This document shows positions 18,823 to 30,423 of a stretch of DNA of 60,013 nucleotides, in pieces; the stretch's first letter is position 1, and the number at the start of each line of letters is the position of its first letter. A program made the translations under genes and the position numbers. Where the stretch lies: the NCBI GenBank assembly GCA_002688175.1, contig NZCC01000070.1, forward strand, positions 1 to 60,013, in the 5' to 3' direction. The notes beneath the pieces are model-generated. The model was not told the DNA's origin, did not search any database, and worked only from the letters and a program-made list of their open reading frames with translations. This stretch comes from Chromatiales bacterium (lineage in GTDB: Bacteria; Pseudomonadota; Gammaproteobacteria; Steroidobacterales; GCA-2729495).

Positions 18823-20085
18823 TTACATTCCGGGTTTCTTGTAGACTGGAAATTGTTGGCACAATTCCACAACCTGACCACGGACCCGCTCAATCATCGC
18901 TTCGTTATTGATATCGTCGAGAATATCGGCAATCCAGTTCGTCAGCTGGGTGATTTCTTCACCGCCAAAACCCCGTGTCGTAACCGCCGGAGTACCCATC
19001 CGCAATCCACTGGTCACGAACGGAGAACGCGGATCCTTGGGCACCGAGTTCTTGTTTACCGTAATCTGGGCGCGATCGAGCACTGCATCAGCATCCTTCC
19101 CGGTAATATCCTTGTCGATCAAATCGAGCAAAAACATATGGTTATCAGTACCACCTGAAACTATTTTGAAGCCGCGTTTCTGCAGGACAGCCGCCATGAT
19201 GCCGGCATTCTCACGCACCTGCTGCTGATATTCGACAAACTCCGGCTGCATCGCCTCGAGAAAAGCTACGGCTTTAGCCGCAATCACGTGCATCAACGGA
19301 CCGCCCTGTGTTCCGGGGAAAACCAGTGAATTAAATTTTTTGGTCAGCTCGTCATTTTTCCTGGCGAGAATCATGCCACCGCGGGGCCCACGCAACGTTT
19401 TGTGTGTCGTTGTTGTTGTGACATCTGCGATCTGTACCGGACTTGGGTATTCCCCTGCGGCGACAAGCCCGGCCACATGGGCCATGTCAACAAACAGGTA
19501 GGCGCCGACCGAATCGGCAATCTCGCGAAAGCGGTGCCAGTCTACAATGCGTGAATAGGCCGAAAAACCGGCGAGAATCATCTTTGGCCGGTGTTCCTCG
19601 GCTAATGCCGCGACATTGTCATAGTCAATCAGACCCTCATCATCGAGCCCATACGACACGATGTTATACAGTCGACCGGAAAAATTGACGGGAGAACCAT
19701 GGGTCAGATGCCCGCCTTCGGCCAGGCTCATGCCCAGCACGGTCTCGCCCGGCTCCAGCAGCGCCATGTAAACGGCCGCATTGGCCTGGGAACCGGAATG
19801 TGGCTGCACGTTGGCGTAATCAGCGCCGAACAACTGACAGGCACGTTCGATCGCCAGTTGCTCGGCCTTATCGACATGCTCGCAACCACCGTAATAACGT
19901 CGACCCGGATACCCTTCGGCGTACTTATTCGTCAGCACGGACCCCTGCGCTTCCAGGACCCGCGGGCTAGTGTAATTCTCCGAGGCAATCAGCTCAATAT
20001 TCTCTTCCTGACGCCGCTCTTCCTGAGCAATGGCTTCAGCAATCTCAGGATCAAAATTGCTGACAGTCCAATCACCTTCATACAT
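18823..20085 (-). CDS. glyA: Serine hydroxymethyltransferase
   Basis: GlyA interconverts serine and glycine with tetrahydrofolate, supplying one-carbon units. The start at 20085 is chosen because GGAG stands 7 bases upstream and the protein is then 420 residues, the family length; a longer frame to 20196 adds 37 residues with no counterpart. Motifs include [31 protein letters not shown] and the PLP-lysine motif [14 protein letters not shown]. It leads the glyA-nrdR-rib operon and is divergent from ettA. Confidence 0.96.
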   Translation of the reverse strand: MYEGDWTVSNFDPEIAEAIAQEERRQEENIELIASENYTSPRVLEAQGSVLTNKYAEGYPGRRYYGGCEHVDKAEQLAIERACQLFGADYANVQPHSGSQANAAVYMALLEPGETVLGMSLAEGGHLTHGSPVNFSGRLYNIVSYGLDDEGLIDYDNVAALAEEHRPKMILAGFSAYSRIVDWHRFREIADSVGAYLFVDMAHVAGLVAAGEYPSPVQIADVTTTTTHKTLRGPRGGMILARKNDELTKKFNSLVFPGTQGGPLMHVIAAKAVAFLEAMQPEFVEYQQQVRENAGIMAAVLQKRGFKIVSGGTDNHMFLLDLIDKDITGKDADAVLDRAQITVNKNSVPKDPRSPFVTSGLRMGTPAVTTRGFGGEEITQLTNWIADILDDINNEAMIERVRGQVVELCQQFPVYKKPGM

Positions 20086-20147
20086 GCACGATCTCCATTC
20101 GCAAATTACCGGGGCCGCACATTGTACCCGAGTAAAACCCCGGTGAG

Positions 20148-20167
20148 AGCGGCTTCCAGCTGTGATT
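20148..20167. repeat. REP-like element, copy 2
   Basis: AGCGGCTTCCAGCTGTGATT is an exact 20-base match, in inverted orientation, to 59023-59042. It lies in the divergent glyA-ettA spacer. A few bases on, TTTTTTCCTGACCGG (20173-20187) resembles the start of the 34-base dispersed repeat at 30622 and 59933. Confidence 0.65.
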
Positions 20168-20323
20168 CCGATTTTTTCCTGACCGGCGACAAGCATCGCT
20201 GGTGATGGCCACCCGGATCATGGCGAGGGACCGCGCCTGCAATTTTACGGGACGAATATGGCTTTTCAACGCGCGAAGCTTACCGGATAATCCGCGTTCC
20301 TGAATCTGCATGGAATTGAACCA

Positions 20324-21991
20324 GTGGCCCAATATGTATTTACGATGAGTCAGGTCGCCAAGCTCGTGCCGCCCAAGCGGCACATCCTGCGCGACATCTC
20401 ACTGAGTTTTTTCCCGGGCGCCAAGATCGGTGTACTCGGCCTGAATGGAGCGGGAAAATCTACCCTGCTGCGGATCATGGCCGGCATCGACAAAGAGTTT
20501 GATGGTGAGGCACGGCCACAACCGGGTATTCAGATCGGCTACCTGGCCCAGGAACCGGAACTCGACCCGGATAAGACGGTCCGGCAGATCGTCGAAGAAG
20601 GGGTCGCCGATACCCTGAATCTCGTCAAATCGTTTAACGACATCAGCGAAAAATTTGCCGAACCGATGGATGACGACGAAATGACCGCCCTGCTCGAAGA
20701 ACAGGGCAAACTGCAGGACCAGATCGATGCAAAAAATGCCTGGGAAATAGACCGCAAGCTGGAAATGGCTGCTGATGCGCTGCGTCTGCCCGATTGGGAT
20801 GCGGATGTCACCCGGCTGTCGGGCGGTGAACGCCGGCGAGTCGCACTATGCCGACTGCTGTTATCCGAACCCGATATGCTGCTGCTCGACGAACCAACCA
20901 ACCACCTCGACGCCGAGTCCATCGCCTGGCTTGAGCAATTCCTCGAACAATACCCCGGGACCGTCGTCGCGATCACCCATGATCGGTACTTCCTCGACAA
21001 TGTGGCAGGCTGGATCCTCGAACTCGACCGGGGCCATGGTATCCCGTGGGAAGGCAATTACTCCTCCTGGCTTGAGCAAAAAGGTGCCCGCCTGAAAATT
21101 GAAGAAAAGCAGGAAGCCGCCCGGCAAAAATCGATCAAGTCCGAGCTCGAGTGGGTGCGTGCCAATCCGCAGGCCCGGCGGGCGAAAAGCAAGGCACGCC
21201 TGAGTCGTTTCCAGGAACTGATGTCGAAGGACTATCAATCACGTCAGGAAACCAATGAAATTTACATACCGCCCGGCCCGCGCCTCGGCGACCTGGTCAT
21301 CGAAATCAAGGACCTGCGCAAAGGCTATGACCAGCGCCTGCTGATTGACGACCTGAACTTCCAGTTCCCACCGGGTGCGATCGTCGGCATCATCGGTCCG
21401 AACGGTGCCGGTAAAACCACTCTGTTCCGGATGCTGTCCGGACAGGAAGAACCCGACAGCGGCGAAATTCGGATCGGTGAGACGGTTGAGATGGCTTTTG
21501 TAGACCAGTCACGCCAGGATCTTGACGATAACAGGACGGTCTGGGAAGAAATTTCCAACGGCGATGACATCATCCGCATCGGTCAGTACGAAACACCCTC
21601 ACGCGCCTACGTCGGCCGCTTCAACTTCCGCGGCCCGCAGCAGCAGCAAAAAATGGGTCTACTGTCGGGCGGCGAACGCAACCGCGTTCACCTGGCCAAG
21701 ATACTGCGATCCGGCGGTAACGTATTGCTGCTCGACGAACCGACCAATGATCTCGATGTCGAAACACTGCGAGCACTCGAAGAAGCATTACTCGACTTCC
21801 CGGGTTGCGCCGTCGTGATCTCACACGATCGCTGGTTCCTCGACCGAATCGCAACACACATCCTGGCTTTTGAAGGCGACAGTCAAATCACCTGGTTCGA
21901 AGGCAACTACGAAGACTACGAGAAAGACCGCCATCGACGCCTCGGCAACGAAGCCGATCGGCCGCATCGTATTCGTTATCGGAGTATCTGA
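20324..21991 (+). CDS. ettA: Energy-dependent translational throttle protein (ABC-F)
   Basis: EttA is a ribosome-binding ABC-F ATPase that gates entry into the elongation cycle according to the ADP/ATP ratio. The 555-residue protein has two ATPase domains (Walker [10 protein letters not shown] and GPNGAGKTT; signatures [15 protein letters not shown] and [13 protein letters not shown]; Walker [12 protein letters not shown] and [11 protein letters not shown]), the arm insertion in domain 1 and a linker rich in Arg/Lys near residues 275-295. The start is GTG (20324). It has no membrane segment and no adjacent gene on its strand. Confidence 0.96.
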   Translation: MAQYVFTMSQVAKLVPPKRHILRDISLSFFPGAKIGVLGLNGAGKSTLLRIMAGIDKEFDGEARPQPGIQIGYLAQEPELDPDKTVRQIVEEGVADTLNLVKSFNDISEKFAEPMDDDEMTALLEEQGKLQDQIDAKNAWEIDRKLEMAADALRLPDWDADVTRLSGGERRRVALCRLLLSEPDMLLLDEPTNHLDAESIAWLEQFLEQYPGTVVAITHDRYFLDNVAGWILELDRGHGIPWEGNYSSWLEQKGARLKIEEKQEAARQKSIKSELEWVRANPQARRAKSKARLSRFQELMSKDYQSRQETNEIYIPPGPRLGDLVIEIKDLRKGYDQRLLIDDLNFQFPPGAIVGIIGPNGAGKTTLFRMLSGQEEPDSGEIRIGETVEMAFVDQSRQDLDDNRTVWEEISNGDDIIRIGQYETPSRAYVGRFNFRGPQQQQKMGLLSGGERNRVHLAKILRSGGNVLLLDEPTNDLDVETLRALEEALLDFPGCAVVISHDRWFLDRIATHILAFEGDSQITWFEGNYEDYEKDRHRRLGNEADRPHRIRYRSI

Positions 21992-22101
21992 CCGGCTACT
22001 GAGGTCTTAATTAACTTCACTGGCCTGCCAAACACCAGCGATACACCGGATCAGCCATTGTCGTCGCACCATCCGGGGAACCATGTCCGTTACCTGGCTG
22101 A

Positions 22102-25100
22102 TCAGTCCACCCAGGCGCGGGCGTTATAAAACATCCGCATCCACGGACCATCCTCGCCCCATTCGGGCGGACACCATGAATGCTGGACCGAGCGGAACAC
22201 GCGCTCAGGGTGCGGCATCATAATCGTGACGCGGCCATCGGCCGAACAAAAGCCGGCAACACCATCCGGAGAACCGTTGGGGTTGGCAGGATAAGTTTGC
22301 GCAGGCTGACCCGCAGAATCCACGTAACGTACGGACAGCCGACGCGACTCAATAAGTTGCCCGAGATCACCCGCTGAGTGGAATTCCGCCTGACCCTCAC
22401 CATGGGATGTCGCGATCAACAGGCGACTACCCGCCATGTCCTGCAGGAAAATTGAGGGTGAATCGACCACCTCGACAAGACTCAGCCGGGCCTCGAATTG
22501 CTCGGACAGGTTCTGTACAAATCGCGGCCAGTGATCGGCTCCGGGAATAATGGACTGCAAGGCCGCCAACATCTGGCAACCATTACACACCCCCAGCGAA
22601 AAACTATCCGGTCGGCCAAAAAATGTTTCGAACTGTTCACGCGCACGACCATTAAACAAGATCGATTTGGCCCAGCCGCCCCCGGCACCGAGCACATCGC
22701 CGTATGAGAATCCACCGCAGGCAATCAAGCCGGAGAATGCTCTGAGATCTGTACGCCCGGCAAGAATGTCAGTCATATGGACATCGATAGCCTTAAAGCC
22801 GGCCCGATTGAACACGGCAGCCATTTCGACATGGCTGTTAACCCCCTGCTCCCGGACGATCGCGACGCCGGGACGAGCGCCAGTCGACAGGTAAGGTGCT
22901 GCCGGACAGTGATCTGCAGCAAAGGTCAGTGATGGCACGAGACCAGGGTCGGTACCGTCGAGCGTTGTCCGCAGCCCTTCGTCGGCCGTAACCGGATTGT
23001 CACGCAAGCTCTGCATACGATGACTGACGGTAGACCAGATCGCATGCAGGTCCGTACGCGAATAGTCCAGTACCGTATCCTTAAGACGAATGTGCAAACT
23101 ATCCGCATCGACAACTGTGCCGATCTGCGACACAGCCCCACCAAGACCATGGCTGTCAAATGCCGCCTGCACCTGCGGCAGGTCTGACCTGCGTACCTGC
23201 ACGACGGCACCCAGTTCTTCAGCAAAAAGAACCGCAAGACCATCCTCATACGCAGACAGATCTATGTCGATCCCCAGGTGACCGGCGAAAGCCATCTCAC
23301 ACAGCGTTACAAACAGCCCGCCATCCGACCGATCGTGATAAGCAAGGATCAAACCATCTTTATTCAAAGCCTGAAGTGCTGCGAAAAAACCGGCCAACAG
23401 CTTCGGCTCATCCACATCCGGCACCTGACCGCCGTCAATTCCAAAACACTGTGCCAACGATGAAGCCCCAAGACGATGACGTCCGTTGGCCAGATCGACA
23501 AGACACAACACCGTGTCTTCTGCATGGATGAGTTGTGGCGTCAACGACTTGCGAATATCGGTCACCGGTGCAAACGCAGAGATGATCAGGGACACCGGTG
23601 CGACGACCGCGACATTCTGCCCGTCACGCTCCCAGCGCGTCTGCATCGACAACGAATCCTTGCCGACCGGCACAGCGATGCGCAACGTCCGGCATAAATC
23701 CGCCACGGCCGTAACCGTGTCGAATAACGCCTCATCTTCACCGGCAACGCCACTGGCAGCCATCCAGTTTGCCGACAGACAGACCCGATCAAGGCTCTCG
23801 ATAGTTGCGCCGGCAATATTGGTGATTGCCTCACCGATTGCCAGACGTCCCGATGCAGCCGGATCAAGTACGGCGACGGGGGTACGCTCCCCCATGGCCA
23901 TGGCCTCGCCACAATAACCTTCGTAGTCGAGCGCCGTAACACCGGCATCGGCAACCGGCACCTGCCATGGACCGACGAACTGATCGCGAACGACAAGCCC
24001 GCCGACCGTACGGTCGCCAATATGAATCAGAAATGACTTGTCGGCGACCGTCGGGAAGCGCAGGACACGACGGCAGGCTTCATCAATGTCGAGACCCGCA
24101 AACCGACCCTCCCCGGCGACCGAACGGCCGCGCTGAATATTCATGCGGGTCATCGGTAACTTGCCGAGCAGGACCTGCATGGGCAGTTCAACCGGCCGGT
24201 TACCGGCCAGTTCATCGACGACACGCAACTCACCTGAATCATCAAGCGTGCCGATAACGGCATAGGGACAACGTTCACGCTGGCATACGGCATCGAGCCA
24301 ATCAAGATCAGCGGGAGCAATTGCCAGCACATAGCGTTCCTGGGCTTCGTTACACCAGATTTCCAGCGGCGACAGCCCCGGCTCGGCATTCGGTATGTTG
24401 CGCAACTGCACCTCGGCACCCCGCTGACTGTGATCGACGACCTCAGGTACGGCATTCGACAAACCACCTGCGCCGACATCGTGCACGAGGATGATCGGAT
24501 TGCCGGCACCTGTCAGTCCCGTTGCCCAACAACTATCGAGGACCTGCTGGGCCCGCCGTTGCATCTCCGGATTACCCCGTTGCACCGAAGCGAAATCAAG
24601 GTCCTCGGAACTCGTACCGCTGCCCATCGATGACGCCGCGCCACCACCGAGCCCAATCAACATGGCAGGACCACCGAGGACCACCAGCAAGGCGCCCGGC
24701 GGCACATCGAGCTTGTCGACATCGTCACCGCGGATGCTGCCGAGACCGCCAGCGATCATGATCGGCTTGTGATAACCCCAGGATCGGTTCGGGTCATCAA
24801 CATGTGGCATTTCAAAGGTACGAAAATAGCCAAGAATATTCGGCCGGCCAAATTCATTGTTAAACGCTGCGCCCCCGATCGGCCCTTCGAGCATGATGTC
24901 GAGTGATGAGGCAATACGCTCCGGCTTGCCAAATGCAGTTTCCCAGGGCTGCGGATCATCCGGCAGTTGCAGGTGCGATACGGAAAAACCGGTCAGGCCG
25001 GCTTTTGGCCGTGCACCGCGGCCCGTCGCACCTTCATCGCGAATCTCGCCACCACTGCCGGTCGCTGCACCCGGGAAAGGCGCGATCGCAGTTGGATGAT

Positions 25101-26010
25101 TGTGCGTCTCTACCTTCATAAGGGTATGCACAGATTCGGAGTACAAAATGTATTCACCGGACGCAGCATCGCTGACCAGGCGCCGGGCATCACCACCCTG
25201 CATCACAGCCGCATTATCCTTGTAGGCACTGAGCACCCGGTCCGGGTTGGTCGCATGGGTAGAACGAATCATGTCGAACAGGCTATCTGCCTGTTCTTCA
25301 CCATCGATGATCCAGCACGCATTGAAAATCTTATGCCGGCAGTGCTCGGAATTCGCCTGCGCAAACATCATCAGTTCGGTATCCGTCGGATTCCGATCGA
25401 GCAGCGAAAATTTTTCTACCAGGTAATCGATCTCAATAGCTGACAGCGCAAGCCCGAGTTCGGTATTCGCCTGCTCCAGCGATGACCGGCCCTCAGCCAT
25501 CAACGGCACGGTCGCCAGGGTGCCCGGTTCATGATGTGCGAACAATGCGTCTGGAGGGACACTTTCATACATGACCGACTCTGTCATCCGGTCATGCAGA
25601 CAAGCTGCTGCACGATCAAGTTCAGTTGCGCTCAAGGCCTGTTGGCTATAGAGAGAATACTCGATACCCCGCTCGATACGCGTAACGGATACCAGGCCAC
25701 ATATGTGTGCTATGTCAGTTGCCTTGCTCGACCACGGTGAAATCGTGCCGATACGCGGAATGACGAACAACCGGTGGCAGTGCATACCCGGTTCTGACTC
25801 CTGCAAAGGCCCGGCATGTATCTCGGGACCGTAAGTCAGCAAGTCATCAAGGACGGTACGCTCAGTATCATCGAGTTCTGCAGCCGCAGCCACGAAATGT
25901 ACGTAATCGGCTGCAATCCGCTCGATACCTGGGGTGGCTGTCCGGACACGTGTAAACAACGCGTCGAGACGAAATGGAGATAATGCTGCAGAACCTTTTA
26001 GCGCTAGCAT
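22102..26010 (-). CDS. purL: Phosphoribosylformylglycinamidine synthase (single-chain)
   Basis: PurL makes formylglycinamidine ribonucleotide in purine synthesis using glutamine and ATP. The start at 26010 gives [19 protein letters not shown] and 1302 residues, as in other large PurL proteins; the frame extends to 26196, but the extra 62 residues are not family-like. Seen are [49 protein letters not shown] (positions near 340-375), and a C-terminal class I amidotransferase domain with nucleophile motif GVCNGCQML and HGEGQAEF. The gene stands alone and is convergent with ettA. Confidence 0.96.
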   Translation of the reverse strand: MLALKGSAALSPFRLDALFTRVRTATPGIERIAADYVHFVAAAAELDDTERTVLDDLLTYGPEIHAGPLQESEPGMHCHRLFVIPRIGTISPWSSKATDIAHICGLVSVTRIERGIEYSLYSQQALSATELDRAAACLHDRMTESVMYESVPPDALFAHHEPGTLATVPLMAEGRSSLEQANTELGLALSAIEIDYLVEKFSLLDRNPTDTELMMFAQANSEHCRHKIFNACWIIDGEEQADSLFDMIRSTHATNPDRVLSAYKDNAAVMQGGDARRLVSDAASGEYILYSESVHTLMKVETHNHPTAIAPFPGAATGSGGEIRDEGATGRGARPKAGLTGFSVSHLQLPDDPQPWETAFGKPERIASSLDIMLEGPIGGAAFNNEFGRPNILGYFRTFEMPHVDDPNRSWGYHKPIMIAGGLGSIRGDDVDKLDVPPGALLVVLGGPAMLIGLGGGAASSMGSGTSSEDLDFASVQRGNPEMQRRAQQVLDSCWATGLTGAGNPIILVHDVGAGGLSNAVPEVVDHSQRGAEVQLRNIPNAEPGLSPLEIWCNEAQERYVLAIAPADLDWLDAVCQRERCPYAVIGTLDDSGELRVVDELAGNRPVELPMQVLLGKLPMTRMNIQRGRSVAGEGRFAGLDIDEACRRVLRFPTVADKSFLIHIGDRTVGGLVVRDQFVGPWQVPVADAGVTALDYEGYCGEAMAMGERTPVAVLDPAASGRLAIGEAITNIAGATIESLDRVCLSANWMAASGVAGEDEALFDTVTAVADLCRTLRIAVPVGKDSLSMQTRWERDGQNVAVVAPVSLIISAFAPVTDIRKSLTPQLIHAEDTVLCLVDLANGRHRLGASSLAQCFGIDGGQVPDVDEPKLLAGFFAALQALNKDGLILAYHDRSDGGLFVTLCEMAFAGHLGIDIDLSAYEDGLAVLFAEELGAVVQVRRSDLPQVQAAFDSHGLGGAVSQIGTVVDADSLHIRLKDTVLDYSRTDLHAIWSTVSHRMQSLRDNPVTADEGLRTTLDGTDPGLVPSLTFAADHCPAAPYLSTGARPGVAIVREQGVNSHVEMAAVFNRAGFKAIDVHMTDILAGRTDLRAFSGLIACGGFSYGDVLGAGGGWAKSILFNGRAREQFETFFGRPDSFSLGVCNGCQMLAALQSIIPGADHWPRFVQNLSEQFEARLSLVEVVDSPSIFLQDMAGSRLLIATSHGEGQAEFHSAGDLGQLIESRRLSVRYVDSAGQPAQTYPANPNGSPDGVAGFCSADGRVTIMMPHPERVFRSVQHSWCPPEWGEDGPWMRMFYNARAWVD

Positions 26011-26062
26011 AATGTAATTGGCCCGGAACGAAGTACTCGATGCCGGCGACCTGGACGTCGGA

Positions 26063-26407
26063 TCATTGACTCTTGTCGCCGCCCGCGCCACCTGGCGTGT
26101 ACATCGGCAACGGAAATTGTGAAACGTTGTCGCCAGTGGCATCGCTAATCTTGCTGACGCCCTGTTTTTCGACCTGATCAATGCGAATGACTGCATGCAG
26201 CGGTATATAAGTACGCTGCACGCCGGAGAATTCCGACTTGATGCGCTCTTCCGCCGGATCCACTACAACAGAGCTTCGCTCGCCAAACACGATATCCTCG
26301 ACCTCGATAAAGCCAAATAATTCACCATGCGAAATACTTCGGGCATAGATCTCGTAGATCTTGCCCTGATTCATAAAAGCGATTCGATACAAAAGCCTTT
26401 TCGTCAT
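26063..26407 (-). CDS. DUF1820 family protein
   Basis: The start at 26407 ([21 protein letters not shown]) has GGAGG about 11 bases upstream; the longer frame to 26443 lacks such a signal. The 114-residue soluble protein matches the pattern of DUF1820, a proteobacterial family of unknown function, with the segment [19 protein letters not shown] and a flexible Pro/Gly-rich tail. It lies about 50 bases upstream of purL on the same strand and may be co-transcribed. I assign no function. Confidence 0.75.
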   Translation of the reverse strand: MTKRLLYRIAFMNQGKIYEIYARSISHGELFGFIEVEDIVFGERSSVVVDPAEERIKSEFSGVQRTYIPLHAVIRIDQVEKQGVSKISDATGDNVSQFPLPMYTPGGAGGDKSQ

Positions 26408-26705
26408 TGCGAAAGGGACCTCCAAAAACAGTACATTGAACAAAGGTCGTATTAAGTCAAATGAGTAACTGGACCTACCGTTAATCCGGGCAGGCAGCGC
26501 CTATCGCAACAGGATCACTGACCACCTTCACTACACCCGTGGGCGGCGAATTATAGCGTAGTTATGAATTGGCCGAAGGGCCAGAAAACTGTGAACTGCG
26601 GCCTATCCGATAGCTGCGGAATCCGCAATGATTGTGGACGGGAAACCGGCTTTGGGGGCCACGCAAGTGGCTAATGGTTGTTGAAATGCAATTCGGAGAT
26701 CGTGG

Positions 26706-27845
26706 ATGCCACTGCGCCTGAGCATCACCAGTAAACATCATGAGCAGCTTGGTGATGGGCAGTGCATGGAATTCAAGGCTTGTGGCGGGACCATCGGCCG
26801 CAATATCGACAATGACTGGGTACTGCCGGATCCGAAACTCTATGTATCGGGCCGCCATGCACTGATCGACTTTCAGTCCGGAGCCTACTACCTGATCGAT
26901 ACCAGCCGAAATGGCGTTTATATTAACGGTGCTGATGAACCGGTCGGGCGCGGTCACCCGCAACGTCTGTTCAATGACGATCGTCTGCGAATCGGCGACT
27001 TCGATATCCAAATCGAGCTGACTGAAGACGATGAAAGCCAGGTAGATGACGGCTTGTGTGACTCGATAATTCGCGCGCAACTCGTACCCGAAGATGATTC
27101 GGTCGAACTGATGCTCGTTGACGAAAATAAGATGATCGAAGATGAAGCATTGGCTCAGCATTTGAAAGGTGACGGCGCGTCGCAACTCAGTGAACGAATT
27201 GCATTGGCAAATCTGACCGACCCCGCATCATCAAAACATATTGCTGAGGATAAGGCAGTAGGCCTCCTGCTCGAAGCCGCCGGCCTGAAACCGGGTGATC
27301 TGGAAGGAACCCAGCCATCCGAAGTACTGCAATTAGCCGGTCAATTGCTGCAGGGTTTTGTTAACGGACTAACTGGCCTGATTCATGAACGAACTCACCT
27401 GAAAGATACCTTTCGTCTGCCGCAAACTCTGATCCAGGGCAAACAGAATAATCCTCTGAAGTTTTCTCCAACAACCGCCGATGCGTTGAAATATCTGCTT
27501 GGTAATGACAGTGAATCATACCTGCCGGCACTTGAAGCCGTGCGAGTCTCATTCCAGGAAATCCAGCAACACGAGCGTGCCGTACCCAGGGCCATGATGC
27601 TTGCACTCAAGGAGTTCCTTGAACGGTTTGATCCTGAGGAATTAAGCTCACAATTTGATCAGGGCCTCAAGCGCAGCGCACTACTGTCCGGAACCAACAA
27701 GCTCAAATACTGGGAGCTTTATCAAGAGTGTTTCCACGTTCTGACCCAGGCTGAAGACGGCAAGGTTCCAGAAGTCTTCAGTAACGAATTTGCCCGTGCC
27801 TACGAACATGAAGTCGAGACGCTCAAAGCAACGCGTTCGACCTGA
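26706..27845 (+). CDS. FHA-domain protein resembling type VI secretion TagH
   Basis: The 379-residue protein has an N-terminal FHA domain (about 20-95; GRNIDNDWVLPDP, SGRHALID, DTSRNGVYING) that should bind phosphothreonine, an acidic linker, and a C-terminal helical domain (about 190-375) typical of TagH/Fha proteins of type VI secretion, including RSALLSGTNKLKYWELYQE and the final FARAYEHE. GGAG lies 7 bases before the ATG. No other type VI gene is in the window, so it is an orphan here. A substrate of the Ser/Thr kinase at 11604 is conceivable because such pairs exist, but they are 14 kb apart. Confidence 0.8.
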   Translation: MPLRLSITSKHHEQLGDGQCMEFKACGGTIGRNIDNDWVLPDPKLYVSGRHALIDFQSGAYYLIDTSRNGVYINGADEPVGRGHPQRLFNDDRLRIGDFDIQIELTEDDESQVDDGLCDSIIRAQLVPEDDSVELMLVDENKMIEDEALAQHLKGDGASQLSERIALANLTDPASSKHIAEDKAVGLLLEAAGLKPGDLEGTQPSEVLQLAGQLLQGFVNGLTGLIHERTHLKDTFRLPQTLIQGKQNNPLKFSPTTADALKYLLGNDSESYLPALEAVRVSFQEIQQHERAVPRAMMLALKEFLERFDPEELSSQFDQGLKRSALLSGTNKLKYWELYQECFHVLTQAEDGKVPEVFSNEFARAYEHEVETLKATRST

Positions 27846-27894
27846 GCACGATCCCGATCCATCCCCGATCTGAGGTGTACGCTTCGGAAAACCC

Positions 27895-27912
27895 TTATAG
27901 CCAAAGCTATAA
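27895..27912. promoter_or_regulatory. Perfect 7-4-7 inverted repeat before the feo promoter region
   Basis: TTATAGC-CAAA-GCTATAA is a perfect inverted repeat just upstream of the Fur-like box. It may be an additional operator or, with the A+T-rich flank, part of the promoter. It has no T-run and is 50 bases past the TagH-like gene, so a terminator role is less likely. Confidence 0.3.
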
Positions 27913-27914
27913 AT

Positions 27915-27933
27915 AGAAATGATTCTCATTTAG
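27915..27933. promoter_or_regulatory. Fur-box-like operator for feoAB
   Basis: AGAAATGATTCTCATTTAG matches the 19-base Fur consensus (GATAATGATAATCATTATC) at 12 of 19 positions, including the cores AATGAT and TCATT. It lies 38 bases before the feoA start. Fur repression of ferrous iron uptake is well established in the group. Confidence 0.65.
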
Positions 27934-27970
27934 AATACAGGTTACAGGACATTTTCAGGCACAGGATTTT

Positions 27971-28201
27971 ATGACTCTTGACGAGCTAACTGCCGGCCAG
28001 GTGGCCACGATCAACGAAATCAGCGGTGAAGGGCCATTTGCCCAACGCCTGATGGCGCTCGGCCTCCTCGAGGGTACTGATATCTCGTTAACCCGCAAAG
28101 CAATCGGCGGTGACCCGATTGAAATCGAAATCATGGGCTACCGCCTGTCATTACGGCGTGACGAAGCCCGGCGGATAAGAGTGACGCCGGCCACTCGTTA
28201 A
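27971..28201 (+). CDS. feoA: Ferrous iron transport protein A
   Basis: FeoA is a small SH3-fold cytosolic protein needed for FeoB function. The 76-residue protein has the expected segments LMALGLLEGTDISLTRKA and DPIEIEIMGYRLSLRRDEA. AGGA precedes the ATG by 4 bases. It is 22 bases before feoB and behind a Fur-like box, so iron-repressed transcription is expected. Confidence 0.95.
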   Translation: MTLDELTAGQVATINEISGEGPFAQRLMALGLLEGTDISLTRKAIGGDPIEIEIMGYRLSLRRDEARRIRVTPATR

Positions 28202-28223
28202 TCCCTTCAATTCAGCCGACGCT

Positions 28224-30404
28224 ATGTCAGCAACTATTGCTCCCGGTGACCGCGATACGGCACAAACTGTCGTTGCGCTGATAGGTAATCCGAACACCGG
28301 CAAGAGTACCGTTTTCAATGGTCTGACCGGACTCAAGCAAAAAACCGCAAACTACCCCGGTGTGACGGTCGAACGACACACCGGTTCGATCGAGATCGAC
28401 GAACAAGCCGTGACACTCGTCGATCTGCCTGGCACTTACTCCCTGACTGCCCAGTCACCGGATGAAATGATCGCAATCGACGTATTACTCGGCAAGGTCG
28501 AGTCGCTGACCAAACCAAAAGCTATTCTTGCGGTTGCGGATGCCACGAATTTGCGCCGTAACCTGTTTCTTATCACCCAGCTTGCTGAACTTGATATTCC
28601 GATCGTACTGGCAGTCAACATGATTGATCTGGCTGCAAAAAAAGGCATTGAGATTGATGGCGAAAGACTGGCCGCCGCCCTCGGTATTCGCGTCGCACCT
28701 GTCATTGCGAGTGATAAAACCGGATTCGAGCAACTCGAGCAGAGCCTCGCCACCGCCATTGCCGAAAGCCCACCTGCACGACCCATTCTGCTCCCCACCG
28801 TACATGCCGCAGCCGGTGAACTGTGGCACAAACTGGATGATGCCGGGCGACACCTGATGCCCTACGAAGTTGAACGAGCACTGATTGATGCACACGGCAT
28901 TGCGGAACGCCGCTTTGAACTTGTCGCCAGCGAACAACTATTCACCGAACTCGAAGACCTGCGCATGATATTGAGCACCGGCAGTTCTCTCGCAGCGATG
29001 GAAGCCAAGGCGCGCTATGACCTGGTTGACGCCGTCCTGAAAGATGTCGAAACCCGTCGCGAACCGGAGGTCACCTTCGGAGAACGCCTCGACCAGTTCA
29101 CCAATCGACCGGTCATTAGCGTCGTGCTGTTCGTGCTGGTCATGGCGACTGTATTTCAGGCCGTTTTCTCTTGGGCAACACCGATGATGGACCTGATCGA
29201 CGGTGTTGCAACAAGTTTGAGCAACCTGCTCATGGTTGCCCTGCCGAAGGGTGCGTTGGCCAGCTTGTTGGTTGATGGTGTTATCGCCGGCGTTGGCAGC
29301 GTGGTGATTTTTCTTCCCCAGATTCTGATTCTTTTTGCCTTCATTATTTTTCTTGAAGATTCGGGCTATATGCCACGGGTTGCCTTCATGGCCGATCGGA
29401 TGATGCGCAGCGTCGGGCTATCCGGGCAGTCCTTTATACCGATGTTATCGAGCTATGCATGTGCTGTACCGGGCATAATGGCTACCCGGGTCATTCCTGA
29501 ACGCCGTGACCGAATTGCCACAATGCTGTCGGCACCGATGATGACCTGTTCTGCGCGACTACCGGTTTACGCATTGCTTATCAGCGCCTTTGTACCGGAT
29601 CAGCATTTCATGGCCGGACTCATCAACTTGCAGGGACTCGTACTGCTCGGGTTATACCTGCTTGGTATAATAGGCGGCATTATTACAGCGCTACTACTGA
29701 AGAAAACTGTATTGAGCGGCCCAACGCCGTCATTCCTGATTGAACTACCGCCCTATCGAATGCCGAATACTCGCTCGATGCTGATCAAATTACTGGCAAG
29801 GGGAAAGATTTTCCTGACCCGTGCCGGCTCAATTATTTTTACTGTTGCGGTATTGATCTGGGCCCTCGCCTATTTCCCCAGGCCGCAAACAATTCTCGAA
29901 GATTTCGATAACCGTCGATTGGTTGCCGAAACTACACTGCAAAACCCGGCGCTCAAACAGCAACTCTTCGATCTTGATCAACGGGAGGCGGCAACTTTAC
30001 TAGAACAGAGCCTGCTCGGCCGGGCCGGAAGATTTGTCGCTCCCGTTTTCGCGCCACTTGGCTGGGACTGGAAAATTTCTTCCGCAGTCATCGCCGGACT
30101 GCCGGCCCGCGAGGTCGTCATCGCAGTACTAGGAACGATCTACGCCGTCGGAGACGTAGAAAGCAATGAAAATGCCTTAATAACCCGCCTGCAAGATGCC
30201 CGCCATACCGACGGTACCCGCGTTTTTACCTTGCCAGTCGTCATCGGCCTGCTGGTTTTCTATGCCTTCGCCTTACAATGCATAGCAACCATTGCAGTTA
30301 TGTACCGGGAAACAAATACCTGGCGATGGCCACTGTTCGCCTGGCTCTATATGACGGGCCTGGGTTACACGAGCGCGCTGCTCATCTTCCAATTCAGCAG
30401 TTGA
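28224..30404 (+). CDS. feoB: Ferrous iron transport protein B
   Basis: FeoB is the inner-membrane Fe(II) transporter with a cytosolic GTPase domain. The 726-residue protein has G1 GNPNTGKST (about 18-26), G3 DLPGTYSL, G4-like NMIDLA, and a membrane domain from about residue 290 with the conserved Gate motif MLSSYACAVPGIMATR and later APMMTCSARLPVYALL. The length is normal. It is followed by a small Cys-rich membrane protein rather than feoC. Confidence 0.96.
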   Translation: MSATIAPGDRDTAQTVVALIGNPNTGKSTVFNGLTGLKQKTANYPGVTVERHTGSIEIDEQAVTLVDLPGTYSLTAQSPDEMIAIDVLLGKVESLTKPKAILAVADATNLRRNLFLITQLAELDIPIVLAVNMIDLAAKKGIEIDGERLAAALGIRVAPVIASDKTGFEQLEQSLATAIAESPPARPILLPTVHAAAGELWHKLDDAGRHLMPYEVERALIDAHGIAERRFELVASEQLFTELEDLRMILSTGSSLAAMEAKARYDLVDAVLKDVETRREPEVTFGERLDQFTNRPVISVVLFVLVMATVFQAVFSWATPMMDLIDGVATSLSNLLMVALPKGALASLLVDGVIAGVGSVVIFLPQILILFAFIIFLEDSGYMPRVAFMADRMMRSVGLSGQSFIPMLSSYACAVPGIMATRVIPERRDRIATMLSAPMMTCSARLPVYALLISAFVPDQHFMAGLINLQGLVLLGLYLLGIIGGIITALLLKKTVLSGPTPSFLIELPPYRMPNTRSMLIKLLARGKIFLTRAGSIIFTVAVLIWALAYFPRPQTILEDFDNRRLVAETTLQNPALKQQLFDLDQREAATLLEQSLLGRAGRFVAPVFAPLGWDWKISSAVIAGLPAREVVIAVLGTIYAVGDVESNENALITRLQDARHTDGTRVFTLPVVIGLLVFYAFALQCIATIAVMYRETNTWRWPLFAWLYMTGLGYTSALLIFQFSS

Positions 30405-30423
30405 ATGATCTGATAACCAGACA

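Noticed and set aside
20086..20323. N-terminal extension of GlyA encoded up to 20196
   Set aside because: The extra residues have no family counterpart, and a good GGAG site stands 7 bases before the ATG at 20085.
26562..27185. 207-codon minus-strand open frame
   Set aside because: It is antisense to the FHA domain gene, which has a clear domain and ribosome-binding site.
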